Assembly: GCA_943356435.1 (NCBI GenBank)
Contig: CALREY010000001.1
Location: 124,001 to 188,000, forward strand
Source: Candidatus Altimarinota bacterium
Lineage (GTDB): Bacteria > Patescibacteriota > Gracilibacteria > BD1-5 > UBA6164
Direction: 5' to 3'
DNA length: 64,000 nucleotides
Shown here: positions 17,989 to 29,844 of the stretch, piece by piece
How the letters are laid out: every line of letters begins with the position of its first letter
Numbering within the stretch: position 1 is the stretch's first letter
The notes under the pieces: generated by a model
Seen by the model: only the letters and a program-made list of their open reading frames with translations
Databases searched by the model: none
Told to the model about the DNA's origin: nothing
Position numbers and translations under genes: made by a program

Positions 17989-19992
17989 CTACAATCATTT
18001 TCTTTCCATGAAAGCTGTATTATCTACCTCCCTTCACATAAAATCAAAAAATAATTCTGTTGCTGTTTTTCTTGTTCATTGTCATAATATTGTATTAAGC
18101 AATTTTTCTCATACATTTCTATCAAACATTCATAATTCTTTTATTCTAGAAAATACATCTGCTTCAATTATTTCTGCCCACATATATGAATAATATCATG
18201 CAGAATATCAACCTCAGAATATATGACCAAAACTACAATACATCTTATATTCTTCTCATCTAGGGAATATAGAATACTTATTTACTATCTCTAATACTTT
18301 TTTGTCCAACATTTCTACTGATTCTGGTACTTCACTAGAATAGATATGCATATCTAATAAGGCAAATTCATTCTGTCTCGCTACAAAAGTACCAGACATA
18401 TATGTTTTTAAATTGTCCAACTTGTCTAACATTGTGTCACTAATTGATTCTCCTGTTTCATAATGTTTAGCCAATTTATGTAAACTATCTCTATCTGCAA
18501 CCCAGTTTTCTAATAGTTGACTAGGTAATTCTACGAAATCCCATTCTACTCAAAATCAAGACAATTCACTATATTTACTTTCGCTACTTATTTCATGTAA
18601 CGCATGTCAGAATTCATGAAAAAGTGTTTCTACATCTCTCATAGATAGTGTGATTTTTCAAGGTGTTTTTTGAAAATTACACACATTTACTATTACTGGT
18701 AATTTCGTCTTTGGGAAATATTCTTTTTCTCTTAGATTATCTGCCCAAGCTCATGGTCTCTTATTTTTTCTATAAAATGCATCCAAAAAATAATAAGATA
18801 TCAGAACAGAGTCTTTGTAAACTTCATAAACTCTAATATCATCAAGATTTGAATCTATTTCTTTTAGCTCCATTCAATAAAATTCTTTTGATAAATTATG
18901 CAAATAAGACAATGTATTTTCTAATTCGAAATATTTTTTTAATTCTTTTTCATCTATATCATATTTTTCTTCTTTATATATTCTAGAATAGTATGCTAAA
19001 TCCTCAGAGTCCATATTGTCCAACTTGAAATAATCTCTTAATTCTTGCAACTCTATTTGTGATTTTTCATATGCTTTTGCTGAAATTCATTCTATCAATT
19101 CAAATACTTGTTTTGGTGATTCAGCCATTTTTGAATTCAGACTTAGTTCTGCATAGTTTTTATATCATAATATTTCTGATTTTTCATGCTTTAATTTCAA
19201 AATATTCAATATATTTTCTCTATTATCATATTTTCAGCTACTAGCAAAACTATTAAATCTACGAGCAAATTCTCTTCTAATATTTTTATCATGACAATAT
19301 TTCATTATTGCTTGGTAAGTAGTAGGATCAGCATCAAATATAACTCATTCTTTTTCTATATCATCAGGTCAATCAGTAAATCTCTCCCTAGAAGCATTAT
19401 CTAAAATCTCTTTTGGTAAGTCTTTAATAGCTGAAAAATCAGTAATTGTATAGCTAAATTGAGCTTCATCATCTACAATGTTATTAGAAAAATCATCTGA
19501 TAGTTTAGATAATTGTTTATTTAATTCTTTTAATCTATCTTGTTTATCTATTGGTAAATCTATTCATCTATCTTTGAATGCTTTGATTCTTAGATACATT
19601 ATTCTAGTTTGTTCTTCATCCAAACTCAAATTATTTTCTACATATATCAGTTTATCAAAATAATCTGAATTATATGCAACATAATTTCAAAAGTCTTGTA
19701 ATTTAGGTCTGAAATCTTCTACTATTTTTCTTATTTTATCAGTATTTTCTACACTTTGAAAATGGTTTAATAAGCTCCAAAAATAATCCAAATTACTCTC
19801 ATCTTCAAATGATTCAAATATTAAGTCTGTATTCTCTATTTTTAAAAAATCTTCAAATTTTTGTTTATCTATTTCCAAGAATTCTTCTAGCATTTGTGGT
19901 GCTATATCTAGTATTTCATTTGAAAAAATAAATTTCAAATCTGGAAATCATTCTTTTTCTAATTCTTCTATAAGTTTTAGTTTTAATTCCAT
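17989..19992 (-). CDS. pepF: M3-family oligoendopeptidase (PepF-like)
   Basis: Predicted 667-residue zinc peptidase. The metal site is VETLFHEFGHALHEIS (HExxH), followed by the ELPSQLLENWV block that carries the third ligand Glu. The C-terminal FGGGYSAGYYSYMWAE and FMERKGL end are typical of M3 enzymes. It degrades oligopeptides in the cytoplasm. The stop is TAG at 17989-17991; read in the correct frame it does not enter the adjacent palindromic element. No SD sequence. Confidence 0.93.
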
Positions 19993-20061
19993 GTTTAGTT
20001 TGTGTTTAATTAATTTTAAGTAAAATGATTTTATAACTTAAATAATTAATTTCAAGAAAAA

Positions 20062-20739
20062 ATGAATAAAAAACCAAATATAGATGAATCTTGGTATGAA
20101 TTATTAAAAGATGAATTCGAAAAACAATACTTTATAGAAATAAAACAAAAACTAGACACTGACATAAATGAGTGAATAAAAGTATATCCAAAAATAGAAA
20201 ATATATATGCAGCATTTAATAAAACTCCTTTTGATAAAGTAAAAGTAATTATTTTGTGACAAGATCCATATCACTCTGAATGACAAGCACAATGATTTTG
20301 CTTCAGTGTTCCAGATTGAATGAAACTACCACCAAGCTTACAGAATATTTACAAAGAATTAAACAGAAGTATATGATTGGATATTCCTAAATCCTGAGAT
20401 TTAACTCATTGGACAATAGAGTGAGTATTTTTACTCAATGCTATTCTAACAGTTCAAGCAGGAAATCCTGCTAGTCATGCAAAAATATGATGGGAAAGAT
20501 TTACAGATACAGTAATAAAAACAATATCAGATAATAAAGATTGAGTAATATTTATGCTATGGTGAGCCTTCGCTCAGAGTAAAAAATCACTAATAGATAC
20601 TTCGAAACATTATGTATTAGAAACAACTCATCCTTCACCTTTTTCTGCACATAGATGATTCTTATGAAGTGATTGCTTCAAACAAACAAACGAAATACTA
20701 ATAAAAAACTGAAAAACACCTATAAATTGGCAAATATAA
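20062..20739 (+). CDS. ung: uracil-DNA glycosylase
   Basis: Predicted 225-residue family-1 enzyme. Motif A GQDPYHSEGQAQGFCFSV (about residue 65, catalytic Asp, both glycines of GQ by TGA), then [16 protein letters not shown], and the leucine loop [11 protein letters not shown] (about 189). All catalytic residues are present. It removes uracil from DNA to start base-excision repair. The leader is A-rich without SD. Ends in a GC-rich terminator. Confidence 0.96.
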
Positions 20740-20763
20740 AAACCGGCTAAGCCGGTTTTTATA
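20737..20763. terminator. bidirectional terminator
   Basis: AAAAACCGGCTTAGCC-type hairpin: AAAACCGGCT/AGCCGGTTTT, shared by ung and the converging lysA, whose stop codon lies at its right edge. Confidence 0.85.
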
Positions 20764-22000
20764 TTACTTCGATTTCATTTCTCCATACATCTTCTGGTTT
20801 TTCTCTTTTTCTTATTTCAACTATTTCTCAAGATTTTTTAATGAGTACTTCTCATGCCTCTGGAAATGAATTATAATTTTTCATACTCATTGAGGAATTG
20901 TATGCTCATGTACCATCAAAAACTATTACATCTCAAACTGATGGAGTATTTAAACTAACTGGTTCTAATATTTCTTGATCATATAACTTAGTAGTAAGTA
21001 TATCCCCCGATTCACAACAATGCCCTACTACTACATATTCATCTTTTTCAGTAGAATCATTGATAATAGTTATAGGTTGTTGTACTCAATACATAGTAAC
21101 TCTGGGCATTTCTGTCATTCAAGTATTTGTTCTAATAAACTTGTATCAATCTACTCAAGTATTTACAACAGAATCTACATTTGCTACTACACTACAACTA
21201 TTTATAACCATGTATTTACCTGGTTCAACTTCTAGATGTATTTTTCTAGATGTTTGATTATAAAAATCTTGAAATTTTTCTGCTACAGATATTCAAATAG
21301 CTTGTAAATCAGCAGTTTTTTCATATGGCATTATTGCCATTTTGAATCAACCTCACATATCTAGAGTAGTAACACTTGGAAATTGTCTAACAAAATCTAA
21401 TCATATATTTGCACTATTTGTCCAAGATTCTGGAGTATTTTCACTACCTATATGAATATGTATTTTTGTTAAATCCAAATTGTATAATTGTACTAATTCT
21501 TTAATTTCTGGTATAAATTCATGCCAAATACCAAATGCTGATGTTTCTCATCATGTAGAAATAGCTTTAAACGCACCTGATCACATACCTGGATTAATTC
21601 TAACTCAGATTTTTACTCCATTTTTTAATTCTCAAATAGCCTTTATTTGATCCAAACTAGATGCAACAATAAATACGCCTAAATCCAAAAGTTTTGCTAA
21701 TTCTCTAGGTGTTTCTTGTCATGAAATCTGAATATCAGTAGCATCAAATCAAGCGTTTAAGGCTCTAAATGCTTCATATTCTGAACTACAATCTATTTTT
21801 AATCATCTATTTTTAAATTTTTTAAGAATATTGATATTTGAATTAGCTTTCATAGCAAATCTAACATCATGTCAAAAAGCACTAGGAAAAGATAAAAAAC
21901 TATCTATTGCCTCATCTAATTTATCTTCTGAATAAACGTAAACTGGTGTAACAAAATTTTTATCAATATATATTGCCTGCTCTCTAGTTAAAAAATTCAT
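20759..22000 (-). CDS. lysA: diaminopimelate decarboxylase
   Basis: Predicted 413-residue PLP enzyme of the alanine-racemase-fold decarboxylases. The PLP lysine lies in VRFAMKANSN (about residue 47), then HIHIGSEN (about 190), a glycine-rich GGGFKM phosphate loop, and GHCCESGD (about 345) carrying the catalytic Cys of the second subunit. It converts meso-diaminopimelate to lysine. It is last in a pyruvyltransferase-dapF-lysA operon, 16 nt after dapF. Confidence 0.93.
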
Positions 22001-22016
22001 ATTTTAATAATGGTTA

Positions 22017-22880
22017 TTATAAATAATAGTCTCATTCGTAGACTTCACTTGCCTCTCACTTCATAACGACTGAATCGTTTTCATTTCAACTCCATTTCAC
22101 TTCTAACACTCAACCAGGAAGATTCACTTTTACAAACTGATTTAAAGCCAATTTTCCAGCTAATATTCATGCTACAACTGCAGCACATGCTCAAGTTCAA
22201 CAAGCTAGCGTAATACCTGCTCACCTCTCCCATACTCTCATCATTATTTCTGTTTCTGAAAGTATTTTTACAAATTCTACATTTGTTTTATCTGGAAATA
22301 TATCTGTTCTATTCTCTATTTTACTTCAAAATATACTTATATCGACAGTTTCTAATAATTTACACAAATTATTATTATCTTTACACAATATAACTGCGTG
22401 AGGATTTCACATACTTACTGGAGTAAAAATAAATTCTTCATTTTCAATTTTTAATGGAAATTTATCACCTAGTTTTTTACTTTTATAGACTAGATTTTTG
22501 ATTCTAGAAGGTTTTCACATATCTACAGTTACAATATTTTTATCTATATCTAGATTTAATATTCCTACTCATGTTTCTACATCAATATTTTTTTCTTTCG
22601 TTAATCATTTATCTAGTAGATATTTCATATAACATCTGATTCCATTACCACACATTTCTGCTTGAGAACCATCTGGGTTATACATGACATATTTAAATGC
22701 TAATTTTTTTCACTTAGAAATAACTAATACTCAATCAGATCATATTCAAAAATGTCTATCACACATTTTTTGTATTAAATCTGGAGATAATATAATTTGT
22801 GAATTTATTAAATCCGTATTATTTATAAGTATAAAATCATTTCAAGTTCATTGCATTTTTACAAAATGTACCTTTTTCAT
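22017..22880 (-). CDS. dapF: diaminopimelate epimerase
   Basis: Predicted 287-residue protein: [13 protein letters not shown] at the start, first catalytic cysteine in [10 protein letters not shown] (about 76), second in ACGTGACAAVVAG (about 228). Both are intact, as is NPHAVI. It interconverts LL- and meso-diaminopimelate for lysine and peptidoglycan. Glycines in GTGND and CGTG are partly TGA. Start codon lies 23 nt past the upstream gene's stop, so the genes are co-transcribed. Confidence 0.95.
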
Positions 22881-22903
22881 ATAATTGATTTTTTGTTAAT
22901 ATT

Positions 22904-23959
22904 TTAAAGTATTACTTTTTCAGGTAATTTATTTGATTCTATCATAGATAAAATTTCATCAGTTTTTTTAGAATAACTTACTCAGATAAAAGGTATTTCA
23001 TATACTTGAGAAAGTATAATAGCATGTAATCTCATAGCTAGACACAAATCAAATTCTCTATATATATATTTACTATAAACATCTTCCATAGTAGATATTA
23101 TTCTTATTTTTTCATTTATTCTAGTAAATTTATTTAGAAATACATAATCATTTGCTATTGAGTCTTTTTTATGGAAACTATTTGGAATAAGTATTACTTC
23201 TCATCAATTTTCTAATATATAACTAATTATTTCATTTATCTTTTTTTCTTCTTCTATTTTTCAATCTTCAGCTTCTTTTTTTGTCATATAGCCTCTTCTA
23301 AAAGCTATTGCAACTTTTTTTCAATTTAAATCTATATCAGCTAAATCCCTAAAGGTAAAATCATAAGAATTAGTTTTCTTAATCATATAACTTTTTTGTA
23401 TTTTTCATTCTATTTCACTAAATACTGGATCTTTAACAATAGTTGAACTTATTCATATTTCTTTTAATAAATTATGACTATAAGTATCTCTTACTGTTAC
23501 TTCTGCTTGAGAAAATATTTGTTTAACTTTATGTAAATTAAATTTATTTTTAATATTTAATCAAACTGCAAAAAAATATACATCTTTATTAAAAAAATAA
23601 AACAATTTAGTTCTAAATAACCATTGATCAAGTGGTTCTTTTGTAGATTGATTTTCAGAATCATAAATAATTCAACCTCAACCAATAACAATTAAATCAC
23701 TTCTAAATATAGTTATTAAAAAAGAAAAAAAATTACATATATTTCTAAATAAATTAGATAAATTTCTGATTCAAACAGGAAAATATTCTTTATAAACTAT
23801 ATTACTTTTCTTTAAGAATGGATTAAGAGGATCATATGAAAAAACTATAAATTTAGTATCTTTTCAATATTTTCTCTCTAAAAGTTTTATTTCATTTTTT
23901 AGTATTAATTCATCACCCAAGTTTTGTGCTCACACTGATGCAAAAATAGAAATTATCAT
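22904..23959 (-). CDS. polysaccharide pyruvyl transferase (CsaB-like)
   Basis: Predicted 351-residue protein. It begins MIISIFASVGAQNLGDELIL, the nucleotide/donor-binding start seen in the family (usually GY.G..N.GDEA), contains LIVIGGGGIIYD (about 85) and ends with LCLAMRLHAIILSQ followed by PFIGVSYSKKTDEIL. These are hallmark blocks of the WcaK/CsaB family. The enzymes add pyruvyl ketals to surface sugars, in S-layer bacteria to anchor SLH proteins. Leading a dapF-lysA operon suggests a link to cell-envelope synthesis (inference). Confidence 0.85.
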
Positions 23960-24031
23960 AATTTGTTAATTTAAAAGTAATTAATTAAATATATAATAAA
24001 TAAATAAATCCAAAATGCAATTTTTTAAAAT

Positions 24032-24063
24032 TTAAAAACCACATAATATATATGTGGTTTTAA
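24032..24063 (-). terminator. terminator of the large surface protein gene
   Basis: AAAACCACATA/TATGTGGTTTT hairpin 40 nt past the stop at 24103. Confidence 0.75.
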
Positions 24064-24102
24064 ATTAAGATGTATTTATGATATTCTTATTGTATTAATA
24101 TA

Positions 24103-26289
24103 CTATTGTGCTTTAAAACTTGAAGCAGTAACAGAAGCATCAGTATTTAATATACCTTTGTACTCTACTTGCATTCAAATAGCAAAAGGTTTATTATTAT
24201 TTAGTTTTGTAATAGTTGTAGGAGTAATTCTTACTACAACAGTTCATACTGTATAACTATTAGTAGTCATGCTTGTGATTTTTCCTTGAGATTCAGCTTT
24301 TTTTCCTGTACTAGTATAAGTAGTAGAAGGTGGAGTTACAATAACTGGAGCTGGATTAACAACAAGAGTTAAAGTAGTAGTTCAAACTGTTCCTCTAGAA
24401 TCTGTAGCTGTAAGATTAATTGTATATGTTCATGCTGTTGTAGCTTTTCCTGATAATACACCACTTGTAGAAACTGTCATTCCAGTTGGTAAACCTGTAG
24501 CAGTAACTGTATAAGGTGCAGTACCTGTAGAAACTAAACTAGTTCCAGTATAAGATACTCATACTGTAGCATTAGATAATGAAGGAATAAATGTAACAGG
24601 AGTAGGAATAGAATCAACAGTCATACTTGTAGCATTTATAACTCAGTTAGCTAATAATTCTCATGTAAATGTAACATATTCTCATACTACAAAAGTTGTA
24701 GCTCAGTTTAAGAATGTAGTACCAGCAGGAGTTGGAGTATAATAAACTGATGCTGCTCAAGTATCTCAACCATTAATATTTATGAAAAATTTTGATACAA
24801 ATCAAATATATCCATTACCTGTAACAGTCACAACTGGTGCAGAATCTATAACTAAGTCTACAGTTCCTGTTCATACTGTTCAAGCAGAATCAGTAGCAGT
24901 TAAAGATATAGTATATGTTCATACTGGTGAGTATGGAGTTCCTGATAATACTCAATCTGCTGAAACAGACATACCAATAGGTAATCATGAAGCAGTAACT
25001 GAGTAAGGAGCAACTCATGTTGAAACTAAACTAGTTCATGTATACGCTTGTGTTAAAATAGCATTTGGTATTGTACTTACAAAAGTTACTGGTGTAACTG
25101 GAGTAGGTGCAACTGGAACTGGTGAAACAGTAACATCAGTAGGAATACACCACATTGGAGTACCATTTGCATTCAATGCAGAACCATATACTCATGTATA
25201 ACTAATTAATCCACCTATTGGGAAAGAACCATTAGTTAATCCTCATGAAAAAGTATAATTAACTCAATTTGCTGGAATAGCTATATTATTATTTGATGTA
25301 GTAGCATATGCTGCATTAATAATATTTCAATTTACATCTGCAATTGATGATAATCTAGCAGTAGTTCATAAAATAACTTCATCTGTACCAGAACATGGAG
25401 TAGTAGTTGGAGTTACAGGTGTAGCTGGTTTAACAACTAATGTAACAGAACCTGTACCATTAACTTGGTAAGGTGCAACATTCCGTTGACCTCAAATAGC
25501 AGTAAAATTAATTGTATATGTACCTGGAGTTGTTGGAACTCCTGAAATAATACCTCTATTACCACTTCATCCATTCCCAAATGGTAATGTTAATCAAGCA
25601 GGCATACCTACAGCTGTAACTGAATATATATCAGCCATACCGTAAATTCCTAAATCAATTACTCATGCATTATATGGTTGTCAAACAGTAGCATCAGGTA
25701 ATTGAGTAACAAAATTTACTGGAATATTACTCATATAACCACTAGTAGCTATTATGTGTCAATTAACAGGATTTAAAAAACCTACATAATTAACTAATTG
25801 ACATCCAAAACTAGTATTAGTTCCAAGACCAGTAATAAATGCATAAGGTTGAAAATACTCTATTATAGTACCATTATAAAGTGTTAATGCAACTCATGAA
25901 GTAGCATTAGTAACATCTAATCTATTTACCCTAGCTGTACCACTTACTGCTTGAGTAGGATAAACATCAATAGAAGTAGCAATATATACTCAATCTACAT
26001 CTATTATATATGAATAATTTACTATATTTCATACTCAAACTGTTGTAAGACCTCCAAAGTAATTAAAAACTGTATCTCAATCATGAGTAACTATTCTATT
26101 ATTAATAGCAAAAGCTTTTTTTCAGCCAACTCAAATAGCTGAAATAAATCATTGTTCTTGTCATACAACAGGAGCTGGAATAGCCACTACTGTAGGTGGA
26201 GTAACTGCAAAAGCTAGATTTTCAGAACTAATAAATAATCCGAATACTGCACTTATCAAGAATACAATTGATAAAATAAATTTATTCAT
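24103..26289 (-). CDS. secreted surface protein with repeated Ig-like (He_PIG) domains
   Basis: Predicted 728-residue protein with a signal peptide (MNKFILSIVFLISAVFGLFI...SENLAFA). The body is a series of beta-rich domains: at least three repeats of the He_PIG type, each built around GLP.GM.V...GVLSG.....GTY.I.L.ATDS. These are separated by Pro/Thr-rich linkers (PVPVAPTPVTPVT). Such domains are found in adhesins and cell-wall proteins. A single cysteine pair flanks a central domain. No membrane anchor at the C-terminus, so secreted or held by partners. Codon use is typical of core genes, with many TGA. Confidence 0.8.
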
Positions 26290-26583
26290 GTATAAAAAAT
26301 ATAATAATATAAAATAATAATAACAAAATTAAATAATAATACTAGAGATAAAATATATTTATTCATACATAAAAAAAAATAAATAAACTAATAGTCTTTT
26401 ATTTTAACTCAAATTATCATAATAATTAAATCTAACTATATAATATAATCATTCATAAGAATTATAAATTATACAATAGATTTTAATCTTTGTCATAGTA
26501 TTATATATTTGTAAGAGAATTGTAAGATTTTTTAATAATATTTAAATTAAATCTTTAAAAATATATAAAAAATTTAGACAAGT
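26290..26583. other. A/T-rich spacer with a partial duplication of the preceding gene start
   Basis: Just upstream of the surface-protein gene a second segment (about 26345-26370) repeats its beginning: minus-strand ATGAATAAATATATTTTATC compared with ATGAATAAATTTATTTTATC. The second copy is out of frame with the gene and quickly runs into unrelated sequence. It looks like the leftover of a duplicated secretion signal. No other feature seen. Confidence 0.5.
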
Positions 26584-26616
26584 AAAAAAGCCTATTTATT
26601 AGATAGGCTTTTTTGT
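26584..26616 (-). terminator. terminator of the 26.6-27.0 kb unit
   Basis: AAAAAAGCCTAT/ATAGGCTTTTTT hairpin at the end of the SD-led small-ORF transcript. Confidence 0.8.
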
Positions 26617-26648
26617 AAAAAGTTAACACAAGGCAATGCGATATGTAC

Positions 26649-26660
26649 GCCGGCGCCGAA
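26649..26660. repeat. 12-mer direct repeat, copy A
   Basis: GCCGGCGCCGAA, identical to copy B at 26809-26820 and GC-rich in an AT-rich genome; on the minus strand both follow a stop codon as TTCGGCGCCGGC. Confidence 0.8.
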
Positions 26661-26665
26661 ACGAA

Positions 26666-26707
26666 TTAATTACTCTCAGAATTAGAGTTCATTGGTGGTG
26701 AGTGCAT
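26666..26707 (-). CDS. very short SD-led ORF (13 residues)
   Basis: Minus-strand CCAGGAG lies 6 nt before ATG; the peptide starts MHSPPMNSNSESN and ends at TAA. Too short to be convincing alone, but it parallels the ORF 57 nt upstream (MIHAPPTEF...). In each case the 12-mer TTCGGCGCCGGC follows the reading frame shortly after. Could be a leader peptide or a decayed second copy. Confidence 0.3.
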   Translation of the reverse strand: MHSPPMNSNSESN

Positions 26708-26763
26708 TTCCATCTCCTGGTGAATTGATTTTTACAAAACTTTATCATTTTTCTACTGCATTT

Positions 26764-26883
26764 TTACTGCGGGGATGCTCGAATTGGCATGGGGTTCTCC
26801 ATGTGCAGGCCGGCGCCGAATCAGATGTGCGTATTCAAAAATAAGGGTGAAGCAAAAAACTCAGTGGGAGGTGCATGAATCAT
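26764..26883 (-). CDS. SD-led small ORF of 39 residues (20 in the standard code)
   Basis: Minus-strand GGAGAAACGGTC precedes ATG. The peptide starts MIHAPPTEFFASPLFLNTHI and then meets TGA. Read as glycine it continues GFGAGLHMENPMPIRASPQ to TAA (39 residues); read as stop it ends at residue 20. Codons include CGA, CCC and CCG, unusual for neighbouring genes. The transcript starts with small hairpins (GTCC/GGAC at about 26973 and a CGGTAATTACCG palindrome at about 26927). A structured RNA with incidental ORFs is an alternative. Confidence 0.4.
26809..26820. repeat. 12-mer direct repeat, copy B
   Basis: GCCGGCGCCGAA, second identical copy, 160 nt from the first; it lies inside the 39-residue ORF directly after the TGA codon. 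Confidence 0.8.
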
Positions 26884-26985
26884 GACCGTTTCTCCGATAT
26901 TGTGTTTCAAAATTCTAATCCTTTATAACGGTAATTACCGGATAATTGACTAGGTAAATTTGTGATGTCCTTACTGGACTTGTGT

Positions 26986-27013
26986 AATATAATAATATTT
27001 TTTTATTTGTCAA
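26986..27013 (-). promoter_or_regulatory. promoter of the 26.6-27.0 kb unit
   Basis: Minus strand TTGACA, 16-nt spacer, TATATT; same spacing and boxes as the promoter of the 64-residue protein gene at 62.0 kb. Confidence 0.65.
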
Positions 27014-27063
27014 AAGATTTTTTGACTTTTTTATTATTTATATTTTAATATATTTTAAAAATA

Positions 27064-28605
27064 CTAATTTTCTTCTTTTTTTCTGAAACTTAGTGCTTCT
27101 AATATATGCTTTGATTGTATATCAACTACTCACTCTAAATCAGCTATAGTTCTAGATAACTTAAGTATTCTATAATATGATCTAGCAGATAAATTCATAT
27201 TATTAACTGCTTGTTTCAATATAATATCACATGAGTCTTCTAATTGACAATATTTATTTATTTCTTTAGTTCACATTTCAGAATTAAATGTGATATTTGT
27301 TCATTTAAATCTGTTTAATTGTAATTGTCTAGCTTTTTCTACTCTTGATTTTATATCATATGAAGTTTCGCAATTAGTATAATCTTCTCATACTTTGAAT
27401 TTATCAGTTTTTACTTTTGGCACCTCAATAAATATATCTACTCTATCTATAAGTGGTCATGATAATCTAGATCTATAATTCTCTACTTGTTTATGTGTAC
27501 ATATACATTCCTTATCTGGATCAGTGAAATATCCACAAGGACAAGGATTCATTGCCCCCACCATAATAAATTGTGCAGGATATGTATAGCTAGCATTTAC
27601 TCTATTTATAGTAATTACACCATCTTCTAATGGTTGTCTAAGTACTTCTAATACTGATTTTTCGAACTCTAATATTTCATCCAAAAATAATACTCATTTA
27701 TGGGAAAGACTTATTTCTCATGGTTTAGCATTTCTACCTCATCATACTATTGATACACTTGATGCAGTATGATGAATAGTTCTAAATGGTCTCTTTCTAA
27801 TTATTGGATTATCTGCACTTAATAATCCAGAAATACTATATATCTTTGATACTTCTATAGCTTCATCTATTGTCAAATCAGGTAATATAGTAGAAAATGC
27901 TTTTGATAACATTGTTTTTCAGCTACCTGGAGGTCAATCCATAACTATATTATGTCATCATGATGCAGCTATTTCTAATGCTCTCTTAGCATGTTCTTGT
28001 CAAAGAACATATTTGAAATCATGTTTTGTATGATTTGAATAATCTTGTTTTCATATTTTAGTAAAATCAAGTCTAGGTAAAACAATCATTTCTTTATCAC
28101 TATTCAAATAATCTATTACTTCTTTTAAATTCTCAACTGGTATTACATCAATTCATGGTACAATAGATGCTTCTAGAGAATTCTCTTTTGGTATAAATAT
28201 TCTCTTGAATCATTTTTCTTTTGCTCATATAGTTGCTGGTAATACAGATGCTACTTTTCTCAGATTTCAATCTAGAGATAATTCTCACAAAAAAATAGAA
28301 TCATATACAAATGTATCAGTTATGAATCACTCATGTAGCATTATTCAGATAGCAATAGGAAAATCGAAACTAGGACCAGACTTCCTAATATCTGCAGGCG
28401 CTAAATTGACAGTTATTCTGGTCATAGGTAATTTATTTCCAGATGACTTCATAGCAGATCTAAGTCTCTCTTTGCTATCTTGTACTCATTGGTCAGGTAA
28501 TCAAACTATTGTAAAACTTGGTAATCAATTATTTATATCCACTTCGACTTCTACTAAATGAGAATCCAGTCAATTTACAGTTATAGAATTTACTTTCGAT
28601 ATCAT
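27064..28605 (-). CDS. comM: YifB/ComM-family Mg-chelatase-like AAA+ ATPase
   Basis: Predicted 513-residue protein with the three expected parts. The N-terminal Lon-like fold carries VEVDINNGLPSFTIVGLPD. The AAA+ core has Walker A MDGPPGSGKTMLSK (about 222), Walker B/Mg-chelatase LFLDEILEF (about 305) and [15 protein letters not shown]-terminal helical domain ends SFRKKEEN. In naturally competent bacteria ComM is a helicase that promotes branch migration during DNA uptake, which would fit the type IV pilus genes here (inference). Length typical (about 500). Confidence 0.93.
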
Positions 28606-28754
28606 ACTATGTGTTGGTTATATTATATACTAGATATATACATATATTATATTTTATATTTATTTGTCAAATTTTTTATTCTTTTTTTGATTTATTTGTT
28701 TTTTTTATTAAAATAAACTATATTAGATATATAATAGTAATTAATTTAATAAAT

Positions 28755-29162
28755 ATGAAAAAATTAGTAATTGCTTTAATTGCATTAAGTTTTTTAGCAT
28801 CATGTGGTAATAAAGATGAAGAAATAAATACAAATTCATGATCAACTGCAACTTGAATTACTCAATCTTGAGCTATTCTAGATGATTCAGATGAAACTGA
28901 TAGTTCATGAACAGAAGATACTATAAATACTGGAACTTGAGACAAAGTAAATAATATAATTGAAAAAGAGAATTCAAATAATACTAGTAATAATAAGCCA
29001 ACAAATACTAATAATCCTAAATGAAATTCTTGAGTTTCAAGTAGTAGTGGATGAGCAAATACAAAAGATGACAATGTTCCAACTGATGATGCAGAACTAG
29101 AAAAAGAAGTAAATGATTTACTAGATGAATTTATTAATTCATTAGATAATTATGATAAATAA
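28755..29162 (+). CDS. small Ser/Asn/Thr-rich lipoprotein
   Basis: Predicted 135-residue protein with a lipoprotein signal, MKKLVIALIALSFLASCGNK: lipobox LASC with Cys 17. The mature part is low-complexity (Asn, Ser, Thr, Gly, Asp) with an acidic helical end (LEKEVNDLLDEFINSLDNYDK). Likely processed by LspA, encoded at 62.1 kb. It overlaps the next gene by 11 nt, so the two are translationally coupled. Function unknown. Confidence 0.8.
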
Positions 29163-29844
29163 AGATATCAAACAAAACATAATTAATCAAATAAATAAGG
29201 GAGAAAAGATATCTCCTTTTTTGTTTTTAGCTAAAAATCCTGAGTTATTAAACTCTCAAGTGAAAAATCTATGAATAGAAATACTTAAGGATTTCGAAAT
29301 TCCTACAAACTATTTATATATATCAGAAGATGACTGAAAAAATATAAAAATAAAGGATATTAAAGAATTCGTAGAATTTTCTAACTCGAAACCACCATAT
29401 AAATTCCAAATATTTCTAATAGAAAATATATCTAGATTTACTATCCAAGCATGAAATAGTATGCTTAAGTTTTTTGAAGAACCTGATGCTTCTAGTATAA
29501 TATTTCTAACAAATACCTCTGAAAGTGGTATATTAGATACTATATTATCTAGAGTACAAACTATTGATTTGTGATGACAGAGTATAATAAAAAAAGATAA
29601 TTTTGTGTATAGTATGATAGAAAAATACGTGCAAAATAAAAATACAGAAATAATTTCATATTATTTCAGAAACAAGCTAGAAAAACAAGATTATATTAAT
29701 TTCTTGGAAAACTTAATAATTTATTCAAAACAAAACTTGGTACTAATAAATTTTTTAAATGAAATAGATGAAGATATAAATGCTATAAAACAAAACAATG
29801 TGAATGCAAAATATATAGTAGATAAATGGTTACTAAGAATTTAA
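29152..29844 (+). CDS. holB: DNA polymerase III delta-prime-like subunit
   Basis: Predicted 230-residue protein. The sequence NSMLKFFEEPDASSIIFLTN followed by LDTILSRVQTIDL matches the clamp-loader block (N.LLK.LEEPP....FIL.......L..TI.SRCQ.). Ahead of it IFLIENISRFT fits the degenerate Walker B of delta-prime. The Walker A loop and zinc finger of the tau/gamma subunit are absent, as expected for delta-prime. It is shorter than E. coli HolB (334). Start ATG 29152 lies inside the lipoprotein gene. Confidence 0.8.

Noticed and set aside
26649-26820. FGAG...H reading of the 12-mer as a cytochrome P450 heme-loop remnant
   Set aside because: The match is four residues long, the Cys is missing, and no other P450 sequence lies nearby.
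26640-27000. Possible tmRNA, RNase P RNA, 4.5S RNA or other known housekeeping RNA
   Set aside because: The segment has no tRNA-like ends or CCA, no GGTTCGAATCC-type T arm, no RNase P core such as GAGGAAAGTCC and no SRP tetraloop domain; only promoter, small ORFs and terminator are visible.
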